This document shows positions 16,917-26,538 of a stretch of 64,000 nucleotides of DNA, one piece after another. The stretch lies in NCBI RefSeq assembly GCF_000741785.1, contig NZ_JGZP01000011.1:1-64000 (forward strand). Direction: 5' to 3'. Each line of letters begins with the position of its first letter. Position 1 is the stretch's first letter. This stretch comes from Bifidobacterium stellenboschense (GTDB lineage Bacteria > Actinomycetota > Actinomycetes > Actinomycetales > Bifidobacteriaceae). The notes under the pieces are model-generated. The model had not been told where the DNA came from and did not search any database. It saw nothing but the letters and a program-made list of their open reading frames with translations. Made by a program: the position numbers and the translations under genes.

Positions 16917-18506
16917 ATGCCCACCACGACTTCGCCGTTGAGCCTCGCCGCCGCGGCCAAGCTGCTGGATAACCATCATCTGCTTCGCGAGATCGTCGCC
17001 GGGAACCATTGGACGATGGACGCCTCGACGATTCCCGGCGCGAGCGATCCGATTCCGTCCATCACCTACGACACCCGCAAGGTGGCGGACGGCGCGCTGC
17101 TGTTCATCAAGGGACGGTTCAAGCCCGAGTTCCTCGACGGCATCGACGGGCGCGGCCTCGGCGCCTACGTGGCCGAGACCCCCTACACGGACCGCACGAA
17201 GGCCCCGGGCCTCATCGTCGAGGATGTGCACAAGGCGATGAGTCTGCTGTCGGCCGAATTCTACGGACGCCCGCAGGACGAGCTCACCCTGATCGGCATC
17301 ACCGGCACCAAAGGCAAGACCACCACCGACTACTTCACGCACGCGATCCTCAACGAATACTCGCATGGCCACGCGGCGATGATGAGCTCGCTCACCTGCT
17401 GCCTCGACGGGCGTACGTGGACGCCGTCCAAGCTCACGACGCCCGAATCGCTCGACGCGTTCCGGATGATGCGCGAGGCCGTCGACAACGGCATGAAATA
17501 CCTCGTCATGGAGGTCAGCTCGCAGGCGTACAAGGTGAACCGCGTCTACGGACTCACCTTCGACGTCGGCGCCTTCCTCAACATCTCCCCCGACCACATC
17601 AGCCCGATCGAACACCCCACGTTCGAGGATTATCTCCACTGCAAGCGCCGCATCATCGCGAACTCGCGCACGCTCGTGCTCGGCGCCGACTGCGACCACG
17701 CCGACCTGCTGCGCGAGGACGCGCGGCGCGCCGGCGTGACGGTCACGACGTTCGCGCTCGACGACCCGGCGACCGGACACACGACGCCCGCCGACGTGAC
17801 GATCGCCGTGGACCCGTCGCGCAAGACCGGCATCCGCGTGACGTGCGGCGGCACGACCGTCGCGCTCGAGCTCGACATGCTTGGCGAATTCAACTTCCTC
17901 AACGCGGGCACCGCGATGACGCTGGCGATGAAGGCCGGCGTGCCGTTCGACGACCCGGCGATGCGCGCCGTCGAACGCGTGCAGGTGCCGGGACGCATGG
18001 AACGCTTCACCGAAGGCGAGAACCTGCACGTGTACGTGGACTACGCGCACAACTACATCTCCACCAAGTCGGTCGTCGATGAGGTGCTGCGCGTGTACGG
18101 CGAACGGGACCCGCGCATCACGCTCGTCGCCGGATCGACCGGCGGCAAAGCCATCGACCGCCGCGAGGGCATCGTCAAGGGCGCGCTGGGACGCGCCAAG
18201 TCGTTCATCCTCACCACCGACGATCCGAACTTCGAGGACCCGCGCGCGATCGCCGAGGAGATGGCCTCCCACGTGACCGACCCGGACGCGACGGCGAAGG
18301 TGATCGTCGACCGCGAGCAGGCGATCGGGACGGCCATCGACGAGGCCCGCGCCGACGCGCGCGAGCACGGGAGGCTTAACATCGTGCTCGTCATCGGCAA
18401 GGGCCACGAGACGCGCAACATCATCGACGGCAGGCCGGTGGCGTGGCCGGGCGACGCGAACGTCGTGCGGCGCGCGCTCGAACGGCATGCGCAGGGAGTA
18501 AGGTGA
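16917..18506 (+). CDS. murE: MurE-type UDP-MurNAc-tripeptide synthetase, second paralogue
   Basis: A 529-residue Mur ligase 75 nt downstream of its paralogue. It carries ITYDTRKVADGALLF, the P-loop GITGTKGKTTT (127-137), MEVSSQAYKV, LNISPDHISPIEHP, VDYAHNYISTK and, near residue 436, LTTDDPNFEDP. The last is a DDPN-type recognition loop, as in lysine/ornithine-adding MurE rather than DNPR of meso-DAP enzymes. That agrees with a Lys/Orn-type peptidoglycan. A good AGGGAGAG ribosome site precedes ATG 16917. It is followed by the ATP-grasp ligase after 6 nt. Confidence 0.88.
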   Translation: MPTTTSPLSLAAAAKLLDNHHLLREIVAGNHWTMDASTIPGASDPIPSITYDTRKVADGALLFIKGRFKPEFLDGIDGRGLGAYVAETPYTDRTKAPGLIVEDVHKAMSLLSAEFYGRPQDELTLIGITGTKGKTTTDYFTHAILNEYSHGHAAMMSSLTCCLDGRTWTPSKLTTPESLDAFRMMREAVDNGMKYLVMEVSSQAYKVNRVYGLTFDVGAFLNISPDHISPIEHPTFEDYLHCKRRIIANSRTLVLGADCDHADLLREDARRAGVTVTTFALDDPATGHTTPADVTIAVDPSRKTGIRVTCGGTTVALELDMLGEFNFLNAGTAMTLAMKAGVPFDDPAMRAVERVQVPGRMERFTEGENLHVYVDYAHNYISTKSVVDEVLRVYGERDPRITLVAGSTGGKAIDRREGIVKGALGRAKSFILTTDDPNFEDPRAIAEEMASHVTDPDATAKVIVDREQAIGTAIDEARADAREHGRLNIVLVIGKGHETRNIIDGRPVAWPGDANVVRRALERHAQGVR

Positions 18507-18512
18507 GCAACC

Positions 18513-19757
18513 ATGACCCGATTCCAACCGATTCTGCTTGGTAGCGACATCAACGTGTACGGCATGGCCCGCGCGTTCCACGAGGAGTACGGCATCGTCT
18601 CCGACGCGTACGCGTACTTCCAGCTGAGCCCCACCAAGTTCAGCAAGATCGTCAACGTGCACATCGTGCCCGACTTCGACAACTTCGTGACGTTCCGCGA
18701 CTTCATGCTCGACCTCGGCCGGCGCATGAAGGCCGAGGACCCGGACCGCGCGCTGCTGCTCATCCCCTGCGGCGACGTGTACGCGAACCTGCTGAGCCAG
18801 TGCGGCGACGACCTGAGGAAGTACTTCGTCTACAACACGCTCGACATCCGCCTGTCGCGCGAGCTCGCCTACAAGGCCACGTTCTACAAGCTGTGCGAAA
18901 AGTACGACCTGCCGCATCCGAAGACGAAGACCGTGACCGCCGAGGACGTGAGGCTCGGCGCGTACAAGGACCTGCCGTTCTCCTACCCGGTGGCCATGAA
19001 GCCCGCCAACTCGGTCGAATGGCTCGACATCGACTTCGAGGGCCGCCGTAAGGCGTACATCTTCGAGCGCCCCGAGGAGCTGGACGTGATGATCCGCCGC
19101 GCCTACGACGCCGGCTACAAGTCCGAGATGATCATCCAGGACTTCATCCCCGGCGACGACTCGCGCATGCGCGTGCTCAACGCCTACGTGGACCACCACC
19201 ACCGCGTGCGCATGATGTTCCTCGGCCACCCGCTGCTCGAGGACCCCTCCCCCGTGGCCGCCGGCAACTACGCGGCCATCATCCCCGACTTCAACCAGGG
19301 CGTGTTCGACCGCATCAAGGCGTTCCTGGAGGACATCGGCTACGAGGGCGTCGCGAACTTCGACATGAAGTACGACGAGCGCGACGGCGAGTACAAGCTG
19401 TTCGAGATCAACCTGCGCCAGGGCCGCTCCAGCTATTTCGTCACGCTCAACGGCTTCAATCTGGCGAAGTACTTCGTCGACGACCTCGTCGAGGACACGC
19501 CGTTCGACGGGAACACCGTGTTCGGCCGCGGCTCGAAGCTGTGGCTGGAGATCCCGCGTTCGATTTTCACCGACTACGTCGCCGAAGGCGAGGACAAGGC
19601 GCGTGGCATGGCGATGATGAAGGCCGGCGACTGGGGCACCACGCTCGAGTACGCGAAGGACATGAACCCGCTGCGCTGGCTGATGATCCGCCACATGTTC
19701 TCGATCTACAAGAAGAGCTACGCCAAGTACTTCCGACAGAAGGGCGCACTGAAGTGA
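18513..19757 (+). CDS. ATP-grasp ligase, probable D-aspartate-lysine/ornithine ligase
   Basis: A 414-residue ATP-grasp enzyme. The N-terminal PILLGSDINVYGMARAFHEEYG is a Rossmann-like pre-ATP-grasp segment; VAMKPANSVEW and the EMIIQDFIPGDDSRMRV stretch supply nucleotide-binding residues; FDMKYDERDGEYKLFEINLRQGRSSY holds the metal-binding Glu/Asn/Arg. It resembles the Asl family, which attaches beta-D-aspartate to the lysine side chain of peptidoglycan precursors in enterococci and lactococci. Location between MurE and an aspartate-racemase gene supports this. Its stop overlaps the racemase start by 4 nt. The specific substrate is inferred from context. Confidence 0.78.
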   Translation: MTRFQPILLGSDINVYGMARAFHEEYGIVSDAYAYFQLSPTKFSKIVNVHIVPDFDNFVTFRDFMLDLGRRMKAEDPDRALLLIPCGDVYANLLSQCGDDLRKYFVYNTLDIRLSRELAYKATFYKLCEKYDLPHPKTKTVTAEDVRLGAYKDLPFSYPVAMKPANSVEWLDIDFEGRRKAYIFERPEELDVMIRRAYDAGYKSEMIIQDFIPGDDSRMRVLNAYVDHHHRVRMMFLGHPLLEDPSPVAAGNYAAIIPDFNQGVFDRIKAFLEDIGYEGVANFDMKYDERDGEYKLFEINLRQGRSSYFVTLNGFNLAKYFVDDLVEDTPFDGNTVFGRGSKLWLEIPRSIFTDYVAEGEDKARGMAMMKAGDWGTTLEYAKDMNPLRWLMIRHMFSIYKKSYAKYFRQKGALK

Positions 19758-20500
19758 GAAGACCGTTCTTCGCCGTGCTGGGAGGCATGGGTTCGCTGGC
19801 CACGGAAAGCTACGTGCGTCTCGTCAACGAGGGCACGCACGCACGCTGCGACCAGGAGTACCTCGACTACGTCGTGTTCAACGACGCCTCCGTGCCGGAC
19901 CGCACCGCGTTCATCACCGGCCAGTCGGACGACGACCCGTTCCCGGTGCTCGCCGACGACATCGAGAAGGCGACCGCGATGGGCGCGAGCTTCATCGTGC
20001 TCACCTGCAACACGGCGCACTACTTCTACGATCATTTCCAGGCGCTCACCCCCGTGCCGATCCTGCACATGCCGCGCGGGGCGGTCGCACGCCTCGCCGC
20101 CCTGTACCCGCACGCGCCTTCGGGCACGTGCGAGCGCGTCGGCTTCCTCGGCACGCTCGGCTCGCGCGCCGCGGGCGTGTACCGTCAGGCCGTCGAGGAG
20201 GCGGGCTACGAGTTCGTCGAGCCGGACGACGCGCTGCAGGACCGCATCACGTCGCTCATCTACGACGACGTGAAGGGCGCCGGCGGATTGAATCTGGAAC
20301 GCTACGAGTCGGTGCTGCGCGACATGCTCGACCCGTCCGGACCGGTGCGCGCCGACGCGCTGATCCTCGGCTGCACCGAGCTCTCCGTGTTGAACGAGGC
20401 GTTCCCGATGCCGCAGCTGCCGATCGTGGACGCGCAGGCGGTGCTCGTAGACGATACGATCGCCCGCGCCAAGGCGCTGCGCGAGTCACGCAAGGCGTGA
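19754..20500 (+). CDS. Aspartate/glutamate racemase family protein
   Basis: A 248-residue cofactor-independent racemase. The two catalytic cysteines are seen in VLTCNTAHYF (near 86) and ILGCTELSVL (near 208); GGMGSLATESYV and the ITSLIYDDVKGAG stretch are typical of aspartate racemases. It begins at GTG 19754 inside the preceding gene's stop (GTGA overlap), so its product is made with the ATP-grasp ligase. The obvious reading is that it makes D-Asp for the cross-bridge. Asp and Glu specificity cannot be separated by eye. Confidence 0.83.
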   Translation: MRRPFFAVLGGMGSLATESYVRLVNEGTHARCDQEYLDYVVFNDASVPDRTAFITGQSDDDPFPVLADDIEKATAMGASFIVLTCNTAHYFYDHFQALTPVPILHMPRGAVARLAALYPHAPSGTCERVGFLGTLGSRAAGVYRQAVEEAGYEFVEPDDALQDRITSLIYDDVKGAGGLNLERYESVLRDMLDPSGPVRADALILGCTELSVLNEAFPMPQLPIVDAQAVLVDDTIARAKALRESRKA

Positions 20501-20535
20501 GCCGGTCGGCTCCTCCGACGGCACCGATACGACGA

Positions 20536-20566
20536 AGCCCCTTCCATCCGACGGACGGAAGGGGCT
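20536..20566. terminator. Bidirectional terminator between racemase gene and smc
   Basis: AGCCCCTTCC (20536-20545) pairs with GGAAGGGGCT (20557-20566) between two convergent stop codons. Confidence 0.75.
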
Positions 20567-20601
20567 GTTCCGTCTTTGCTCGGTACTCGTTCGGTACTCG
20601 C

Positions 20602-23600
20602 TCAGTCGGCGACAGCGAGACCGCCGTCGAGCTTCTGGCTCACCACGGCGGTGACGCCGTCGGCGCGCATCGTCACGCCGTAGAGCGCGTCCGCGATCGA
20701 CATCGTGCGCTGCTGGTGCGTGATGACGATGAGCTGGGCGTGCTCGCGCAAATCATTCAACGCGTCGAGCAGGCGCGTGAGGTTCACGTCGTCCAGCGCG
20801 GCTTCGACCTCGTCCATCACGTAGAACGGGCTGGGGCGTGCGGTGAAGATCGCGAACAGCAGGGCCAGCGCGGTCAGCGAACGTTCACCGCCGGACAGGA
20901 GGCTCAGCTGCTTGACGCGCTTGCCGGCGGGGCTCGCCTCGACGATCACACCGGTCGACAGCAGGTCGTCGGGACGTTCGAGCCGCAGACGTCCGGTACC
21001 ACCGGGGAACAGGGTCGCGAAGACCTGTTCGAACGCCTTGGCGGTGTCGTCGAAGGCGGTGCGGAACACGTCGACCATCGTCGCGTCGAGGTCGTGGATG
21101 AGCCGCATGAGGTCGTCGCGTGAACGGGCCACGTCGTCGCGCTGACCGTTCAGGTACTTGTTGCGCTCCTCCAGCGCCTCGTACTCCTCGGTGGCGAGCG
21201 GGTTCACCTTGCCGAGCTTGGCGAGGTCGCGTTTCGCCTTGTCGAGGCGTCGCTCCTGCTCCTCGCGCACGTACGGCGTGGTGCGGATGGCGGCGGGGGC
21301 ACCGTCAGCATCCGCATCGTCGGTGCCGCCGTCCGCGTTCGTCCCGTCCGCATCGGCTGCGGCGGTCTCGTCGACGGGCACCGGTCTGCCGTGCTCGTCG
21401 AGCACCGGCACCGGCCGGTCCGGACCGTATTCCGCGACGAGTTCCCCGACGCTCATGCCGAGTTCGTCGCCCGCCTTGCGTTCGACCTGCGCGTATTCGC
21501 CCGCGTATCGTTCGCGGTCCACGTCGAGCGCGTGCTCGCGTTCCGCCAGCCCGCCGACCTTCGGTTCGAGCCCGTTGCGGCGTTCACGCAGCTCGCGCAA
21601 CGTCTCGTTGCGCCCGGCGGCCGCGGCCCTGAGCCCGTCGCGTTCGGCGACGACCTTCGCGACCGCCTGTTCCGCCTTCGCGGCCGCCGCTCCGGCCTTC
21701 CGCGCGACCGCCCGGACTCGTGCGGCGCGTTCGCGGCGTTCCTCGGCGAGCCTGTCGAGCCGTGCGCGGCGTTCGCGCGCCTCCCGCGCCTGCGTGTGCA
21801 GGAGCGCGGACTGGCGTTGCAGCGATTCGGCCCTGCGTTTCGTCTCCGTCCATGCGATCTTCGCAGCGACCTCCTGGTCGCGGGCCGTGGCGAGCGCCGT
21901 CTCGAGCTCGCGCGCGCGTTCGGCGAGACCAGCGGCGTCCTGCCGCCCCGCCTCGCCCTCCGATTCCGCGGCGAGCGCGGCGTTGAGGTCGGCGAGCCGC
22001 ATGCGATGGTTCTCCTGCTCCCCGCGTGCGGCTTCGAGCCGCTCGTCGAGCCGTGCGATCTCGCGCGTGACGCCGTCGAGACGCGTCTGGACGTCGCGCG
22101 TCTCACGATGCGCCTGTTCGGCCTTGATCCGCGCCTCGGTGCGACGCCGGGTCTCCGCTTCGACGTTCGCCGACGCCTGCGCGAGCGCGGTACGGGCCTG
22201 CGATACCTTGGGCTCCAGTTGTTCGAGCCGTGCGGCGAGTTCCTTCGCCCGGCGCAGCGCCTTGTCGCGGCGCGCGGCCAATGACAAGTCGCTTTGCGCT
22301 GAGCCGGAGCCGCCCGACGCGGCGATATGCGCGACCAGCATGTCGCCGGCGCGCGTCACGGCGCGGGTCGCCTTGCCTTCGGCGAGGATTCGCCGCGCGT
22401 CCTCGAGCCGGTCGGCCGTGGCCGTGTCGGCGAGCAGCATGCGCACCACCGCGGCGACGCGGGCGGCGAGCGCCGGATCCGCGGCATGCGGGTTCGCGGT
22501 GACGAGCGCGGCGAGCGCCGGCGTTCCGGCGGCTGCATCGTTTTCCGTGACGTCGTTCCCCGCGGCATCGACCGGCACTCCCGCGGCATCCGGAATGGCG
22601 GCGCCCGCGTTGATGACCGTGGCCTTGCCGATGCGGCGTTCGCGGGCGGCGCGCAGGGCGGCGAGCATGGCCGTGTCGTCGGGGACGACGAGCGCGCCCG
22701 CATACCCGTCGAGCGCATGGGCGACCGCCTCCTCCCATCCGTCGGCGACGTGGATGAGGTCGGCGAGCCGCCCGAGCACGGTCACGTCCGGATCGGATTC
22801 GAGCGAGCCGGCGTCGCCGCGGGATTCGAGCGTGTCCTTCAACGCCTCGGATTTGGCGTCGAGCGAGATGATCGCGGACTGGAGGTCGCGTTGTTCGGCG
22901 AGCAGCGTGTCCAGGGCGGTACGGCGTTCGGCGAGCGCGGCGCGCGCCTCATCCAACGCGACGTTCCCGTCGTCACCGCCGGTTTCGGCCTGTTCGTGCA
23001 GGCGTGTGAGCCGCGTGCGCGCGTCATGCTGCTGGGCGAGCAGGGATTCCCGTTGCGCCGCGAGGTCCTTGCCTCGGCTCTCCCCCAGTTCGACGGCGGC
23101 CTCCTCGCGTGCGATGAGCTCGCGCATCCGTGCGGCGCGCGCATCGCGTTCACGTGAGGCGCGGTCGACTTCCGCGATCGTGCGTCGCATGCCGGCGAGA
23201 CGTTGTTCGTCGGCGGCGCGCGTCTCGGTGGCCTGTTCGAGTGCGAGTCGTGCGTCCTGTTCCGCGTCCCGCGCGTCGGCCTCCTGCACGTCGAGTTCCG
23301 CGGCGCGATGGTCGAGGATGTCCGGATCCTCGCCGCGTTCCGGCGTGACGGCCGCGGACAGCGCGCGGCCTCGTTCGTCGGCGAGCGCCGCGAGCGAGCC
23401 GAAGCGTTCCTTCAGCTGCGTGAGCTCATGCCAGGACCGGTCGAGCCGTTCGATGGCGGGGTCGGCTTCGCCGGCCTGCGCCTCCACCTGTTCGATGCGC
23501 ACTTTGACCTGCGCAAGTTCGCGGCGCAAGGCGTTGAGGTCGCCGCGGACGGCTGTAAGCTCCTCGTGCGCACGGTCGCGTCGTCGCATCGCCTTGACCG

Positions 23601-24300
23601 CGTCCTCGGCGTAGAGACGTGACTGGGCGTCGCGCAGCGTGACCTTGATCGCGTCGGCGCGGCGGGAGACGCGGGCCTGGCGGCCGAGCGGTCCGAGCTG
23701 GCGGTGGATTTCGCCGAGCAGGTCGTCGAGCCGGCGCAGGTTCGCGTCCGTGTTGGCGAGCTTGCGCAGCGCACGTTCCTTGCGTTTGCGGTGTTTGAGG
23801 ACGCCGGCCGCCTCTTCGATGAACGCGCGGTGCCCGGCCGGATCGGCCCGAAGGATTTGGTCGAGACGGCCCTGGCCGACGATCACATGCATCTGCTGGC
23901 CGAGACCGGTGTCGCTCAACAGCTCCTGGATGTCGAGCAGACGGCATGGAGAGCCGTTGATCGCGTATTCGGAGCCGCCGTTGCGGAAGATCGTGCGCGA
24001 GATCGTGACTTCCGTGTAGTCGATGTCGAGCGCGTGGTCGGTGTTGTCGATGGTAAGGCTCACCTGCGCGCGGCCGAGCGCCGGACGGGAGGACGTGCCC
24101 GCGAAGATCACGTCCTCCATCGACGTGCCGCGCAGGTTGCGCGCGCCCTGCTCGCCCATCACCCAGGTGAGCGCGTCGACGATGTTCGACTTGCCGGAGC
24201 CGTTCGGGCCGACCACGGCGGTGATGCCGGGCTCGAAGCGCAGCGTGGTCGCCGAGGCGAATGATTTGAAGCCGCGCAGCGTCAGTTCCTTGAGATACAC
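20602..24300 (-). CDS. smc: Chromosome segregation protein SMC
   Basis: A 1232-residue condensin ATPase that organises and segregates the chromosome. The N-terminal head has MYLKELTLRGFKSFA and Walker A GPNGSGKSN (31-39). A long coiled coil, a hinge (about residues 500-660) and a second coiled coil lead to the C-terminal head with LLSGGERSLTALALLF and Walker B YVMDEVEAALDD. A roughly 40-residue Asp/Ala/Gly-rich low-complexity insertion sits at about 975-1015, just before the second head. The folC stop lies 14 nt upstream, so the two genes are probably co-transcribed. Confidence 0.96.
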   Translation of the reverse strand: MYLKELTLRGFKSFASATTLRFEPGITAVVGPNGSGKSNIVDALTWVMGEQGARNLRGTSMEDVIFAGTSSRPALGRAQVSLTIDNTDHALDIDYTEVTISRTIFRNGGSEYAINGSPCRLLDIQELLSDTGLGQQMHVIVGQGRLDQILRADPAGHRAFIEEAAGVLKHRKRKERALRKLANTDANLRRLDDLLGEIHRQLGPLGRQARVSRRADAIKVTLRDAQSRLYAEDAVKAMRRRDRAHEELTAVRGDLNALRRELAQVKVRIEQVEAQAGEADPAIERLDRSWHELTQLKERFGSLAALADERGRALSAAVTPERGEDPDILDHRAAELDVQEADARDAEQDARLALEQATETRAADEQRLAGMRRTIAEVDRASRERDARAARMRELIAREEAAVELGESRGKDLAAQRESLLAQQHDARTRLTRLHEQAETGGDDGNVALDEARAALAERRTALDTLLAEQRDLQSAIISLDAKSEALKDTLESRGDAGSLESDPDVTVLGRLADLIHVADGWEEAVAHALDGYAGALVVPDDTAMLAALRAARERRIGKATVINAGAAIPDAAGVPVDAAGNDVTENDAAAGTPALAALVTANPHAADPALAARVAAVVRMLLADTATADRLEDARRILAEGKATRAVTRAGDMLVAHIAASGGSGSAQSDLSLAARRDKALRRAKELAARLEQLEPKVSQARTALAQASANVEAETRRRTEARIKAEQAHRETRDVQTRLDGVTREIARLDERLEAARGEQENHRMRLADLNAALAAESEGEAGRQDAAGLAERARELETALATARDQEVAAKIAWTETKRRAESLQRQSALLHTQAREARERRARLDRLAEERRERAARVRAVARKAGAAAAKAEQAVAKVVAERDGLRAAAAGRNETLRELRERRNGLEPKVGGLAEREHALDVDRERYAGEYAQVERKAGDELGMSVGELVAEYGPDRPVPVLDEHGRPVPVDETAAADADGTNADGGTDDADADGAPAAIRTTPYVREEQERRLDKAKRDLAKLGKVNPLATEEYEALEERNKYLNGQRDDVARSRDDLMRLIHDLDATMVDVFRTAFDDTAKAFEQVFATLFPGGTGRLRLERPDDLLSTGVIVEASPAGKRVKQLSLLSGGERSLTALALLFAIFTARPSPFYVMDEVEAALDDVNLTRLLDALNDLREHAQLIVITHQQRTMSIADALYGVTMRADGVTAVVSQKLDGGLAVAD

Positions 24301-24314
24301 CCCTTGGTCGTCCT

Positions 24315-25880
24315 TTACTCGGTCTTGTCGGTATCGGTGGCGGAATCGGCGGAGGGCCGCGCCTCGCCGCCGAACAGGCCTCCGAGCACGTCGTCGCCGG
24401 CGTCCTCACCGGAGTCGGCCATGTCGGATGCGTCCGTGTCGCCGTCGTCAGGCTCGACGACGGGCTGGTGGATGCTCATCGCCTTCCTCATGATCGGGCT
24501 CGCATGCTCCTCGAGCATCTCGCGGGCGTCGCCGGCGGTGACGAAGCTGCCGCAGATGAGCACACCGTGACCGTAGCCGACACCCAGCTCGTCCGCCTCG
24601 TCGACCATGTTGACGGCGGTCTGGATCGCGTCCGGCAGTTCCGGCTCCTTGACGACGCGGTCGCGACCGAACACCTCGACGGCGATCTTCTCCAGGTCGT
24701 CGGCGGACATGACGCGGTCGCGCCACGAGTTCTCGGTGACGACCACCTGGCTCAGGACCGGTTCGAGCACGCCGAGATACTCCTCGACCTGCTTGTCCTC
24801 CATCATGGCGACCACGCCGACCAGCTGTTCGAAGTGGTAGTTCTCCTCGATGGCGGCGCGCAGGGATTCGGCGGCGTTCACGTTGTGTCCGCCGTCCACG
24901 ATGATCGTCGGCGAGGTGCGGATCTGCTCGATGCGGCCCGGGATCCTCACGCTGGAAAGCGCCTCGGCGACGATGTCGCCGTCCAACGCGCCGGACACGG
25001 GGATCACGGCCTCGCAGGCGGCGAGCGCGGAAAGCGCGTTGTGCGCCTGATGTTCGCCGAACTTGGCGATCGGAACCTCCGTGTACGTGCCGAGCGGCGT
25101 GGACAGGGTGGCGACCTGGCCGCCGACGGCGGGCATACGGTTGATGACCTCCATCTCATAGCCGTCGCGCACGAGCTTCGCATGGTTGCGTTCGGCGGCC
25201 GCCTCGATGATCGGCATGACCGCCTCCTCGTGCGGCTGGGGGCCGATGACGGCGGTGCAGCCGGGCTTGATGATGCCGGCCTTCTCGGTGGCGATCTCCT
25301 CCACGGTGTCGCCCAGCCACTTCATGTGGTCCATGTCGACCGGTCCGATGATCGCCGCGTCCGCGTCGAGCACGTTGGTGGCGTCCCATGCGCCGCCCAT
25401 GCCGACCTCCACGATGGCCACGTCGACCGGGGCGTCGGCGAACTTCCAGATGGCCATGGCGGTGAGCACCTCGAAGAAGCTCATGCGCGGCTTGCCCTGC
25501 TCCTCCATCTTCCGGTCGACAAGCGCGACGAGGTCCTTGATCTGATCCCACGCGTCGATGAAATCGTCGTCGGAGAGCTGCTGGCCGTCGATGGCGATGC
25601 GCTCGTTGATCTTCTCCAGATGCGGCGACGTGTACAGGCCGGTGCGCATGCCGTAGGCGCGGCAGATGGCCTCGGCCATGCGCGCGGTGGAGCCCTTGCC
25701 GTTGGTGCCGGTCACATGGATCACGCGGAACGACTCCTCCGGGTGCCCCAGCACGTCGAGCATCAGGTTCATGCGGTCCAGATCGAGATTCGTGGTGTTG
25801 TGCTCCGGCGGACGGCTCATGATGTCCAGCTCGACGTCCTGGATGGTCTCGTTGTTCCTGTTCGGATGCTCGAATGACAT
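24315..25880 (-). CDS. folC: Folylpolyglutamate/dihydrofolate synthase
   Basis: A 521-residue ligase adding glutamates to folates. The P-loop VTGTNGKGST is at 56-65; YTSPHLEKINERI, EVGMGGAWDATN, MDHMKWLGDT and VDGGHNVNAAES are family signatures. The last 45 residues are an acidic Asp/Gly/Ser tail beyond the usual C-terminus. ATG 25878-25880 follows ACAGGA. An overlapping repeat-rich DNA region lies immediately upstream. Confidence 0.93.
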   Translation of the reverse strand: MSFEHPNRNNETIQDVELDIMSRPPEHNTTNLDLDRMNLMLDVLGHPEESFRVIHVTGTNGKGSTARMAEAICRAYGMRTGLYTSPHLEKINERIAIDGQQLSDDDFIDAWDQIKDLVALVDRKMEEQGKPRMSFFEVLTAMAIWKFADAPVDVAIVEVGMGGAWDATNVLDADAAIIGPVDMDHMKWLGDTVEEIATEKAGIIKPGCTAVIGPQPHEEAVMPIIEAAAERNHAKLVRDGYEMEVINRMPAVGGQVATLSTPLGTYTEVPIAKFGEHQAHNALSALAACEAVIPVSGALDGDIVAEALSSVRIPGRIEQIRTSPTIIVDGGHNVNAAESLRAAIEENYHFEQLVGVVAMMEDKQVEEYLGVLEPVLSQVVVTENSWRDRVMSADDLEKIAVEVFGRDRVVKEPELPDAIQTAVNMVDEADELGVGYGHGVLICGSFVTAGDAREMLEEHASPIMRKAMSIHQPVVEPDDGDTDASDMADSGEDAGDDVLGGLFGGEARPSADSATDTDKTE

Positions 25881-25939
25881 GGTTCCTGTTGCTCCTGCTT
25901 GTTCTTCTGTGCCGTTGCCGTGCCGCGGCCGGCTGGCCG

Positions 25940-26080
25940 TCGGATCCGCCCGCGGCCGGGGCTCCCGGACGGGAACCTCCCGACGAGGGCTCTCCGTCCG
26001 GGGGCTTCCCGTCCAAGTAGCTCTTCATCCGGGTGGGTTCCCTGTCCGGGTGGTTTCCCCGTCCGGGCCGACTGTACGGC
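25940..26080. repeat. Imperfect CCGTCCGGG repeats upstream of folC
   Basis: Several imperfect copies of a C/G motif (CCCGGACGGG, CCGTCCGGGGG, TCCGGGTGGGTTCCC, TCCGGGTGGTTTCCC, CCGTCCGGG) occur in the 5' leader of folC. The upstream reading frames over it are proline/glycine-rich and I do not consider them genes. This is the first of several repeat families in the gene-free stretch 25881-27170. Confidence 0.55.
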
Positions 26081-26149
26081 CTTCACATGCCCAAACCCCA
26101 CAATGATAGCCGACCCCCTGCCGTCATGCGCCATCCGTTCGCCGGCCGC

Positions 26150-26216
26150 GCATCACCGGCCGCGCATCGACGGCCGCGCATCGACGGCCGCCGCTCATCG
26201 GCGGACGCTCATCGAC
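26150..26216. repeat. Short CGCGCATCGACGGC direct repeats
   Basis: Three to four degenerate head-to-tail copies of a 14-bp unit, CGCGCATCGACGGC, abut the longer repeat array to the right. Confidence 0.55.
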
Positions 26217-26500
26217 GGGCACCTCTTTTACCCACTCACCACTGGCTCCCTTCAACAGGAGCTGCTCTACCGCTCCACATCGCCAGACAGCCCTCCCGCC
26301 CACTCATCACTGGGCACCTCTTTCACCCACTCACCACTAACTCCCTGCAACAGGGGCTGCTCTACCGCTCCACATCTTCAGACGCCCCTCCCCGCCCACT
26401 CACCACTTGGGCACCTCTTTCGCCCACTCACCACTGAACGCCCCTTTCGCCCACTCGCCACCGGACGCCTCTTTCACCCGCTCACCACCGGGCAACCCTT
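26217..26500. repeat. 95/27-bp composite tandem array
   Basis: The element GGGCACCTCTTTCACCCACT starts at 26217, 26312 and 26409, that is, two units of 95-97 bp. Each long unit also carries a CTCC..GGAG hairpin and a GCTGCTCTACCGCTCCACAT block. From 26409 the array switches to a 27-bp period (26409, 26436, 26463, with a decayed copy near 26490). In one plus frame the 27-bp unit would read as 9-residue repeats, but no start, RBS or codon bias supports a gene. Confidence 0.7.
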
Positions 26501-26538
26501 CCCTTCCGCGTCACTTCCCGCCAGCGGCGTCGTATGCG

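Noticed and set aside
15225..19694. Very long minus frame across the MurE-ligase cluster
   Set aside because: A GC-bias shadow: it is repetitive in Val/His/Asp/Arg and crosses four genes with clear domains.
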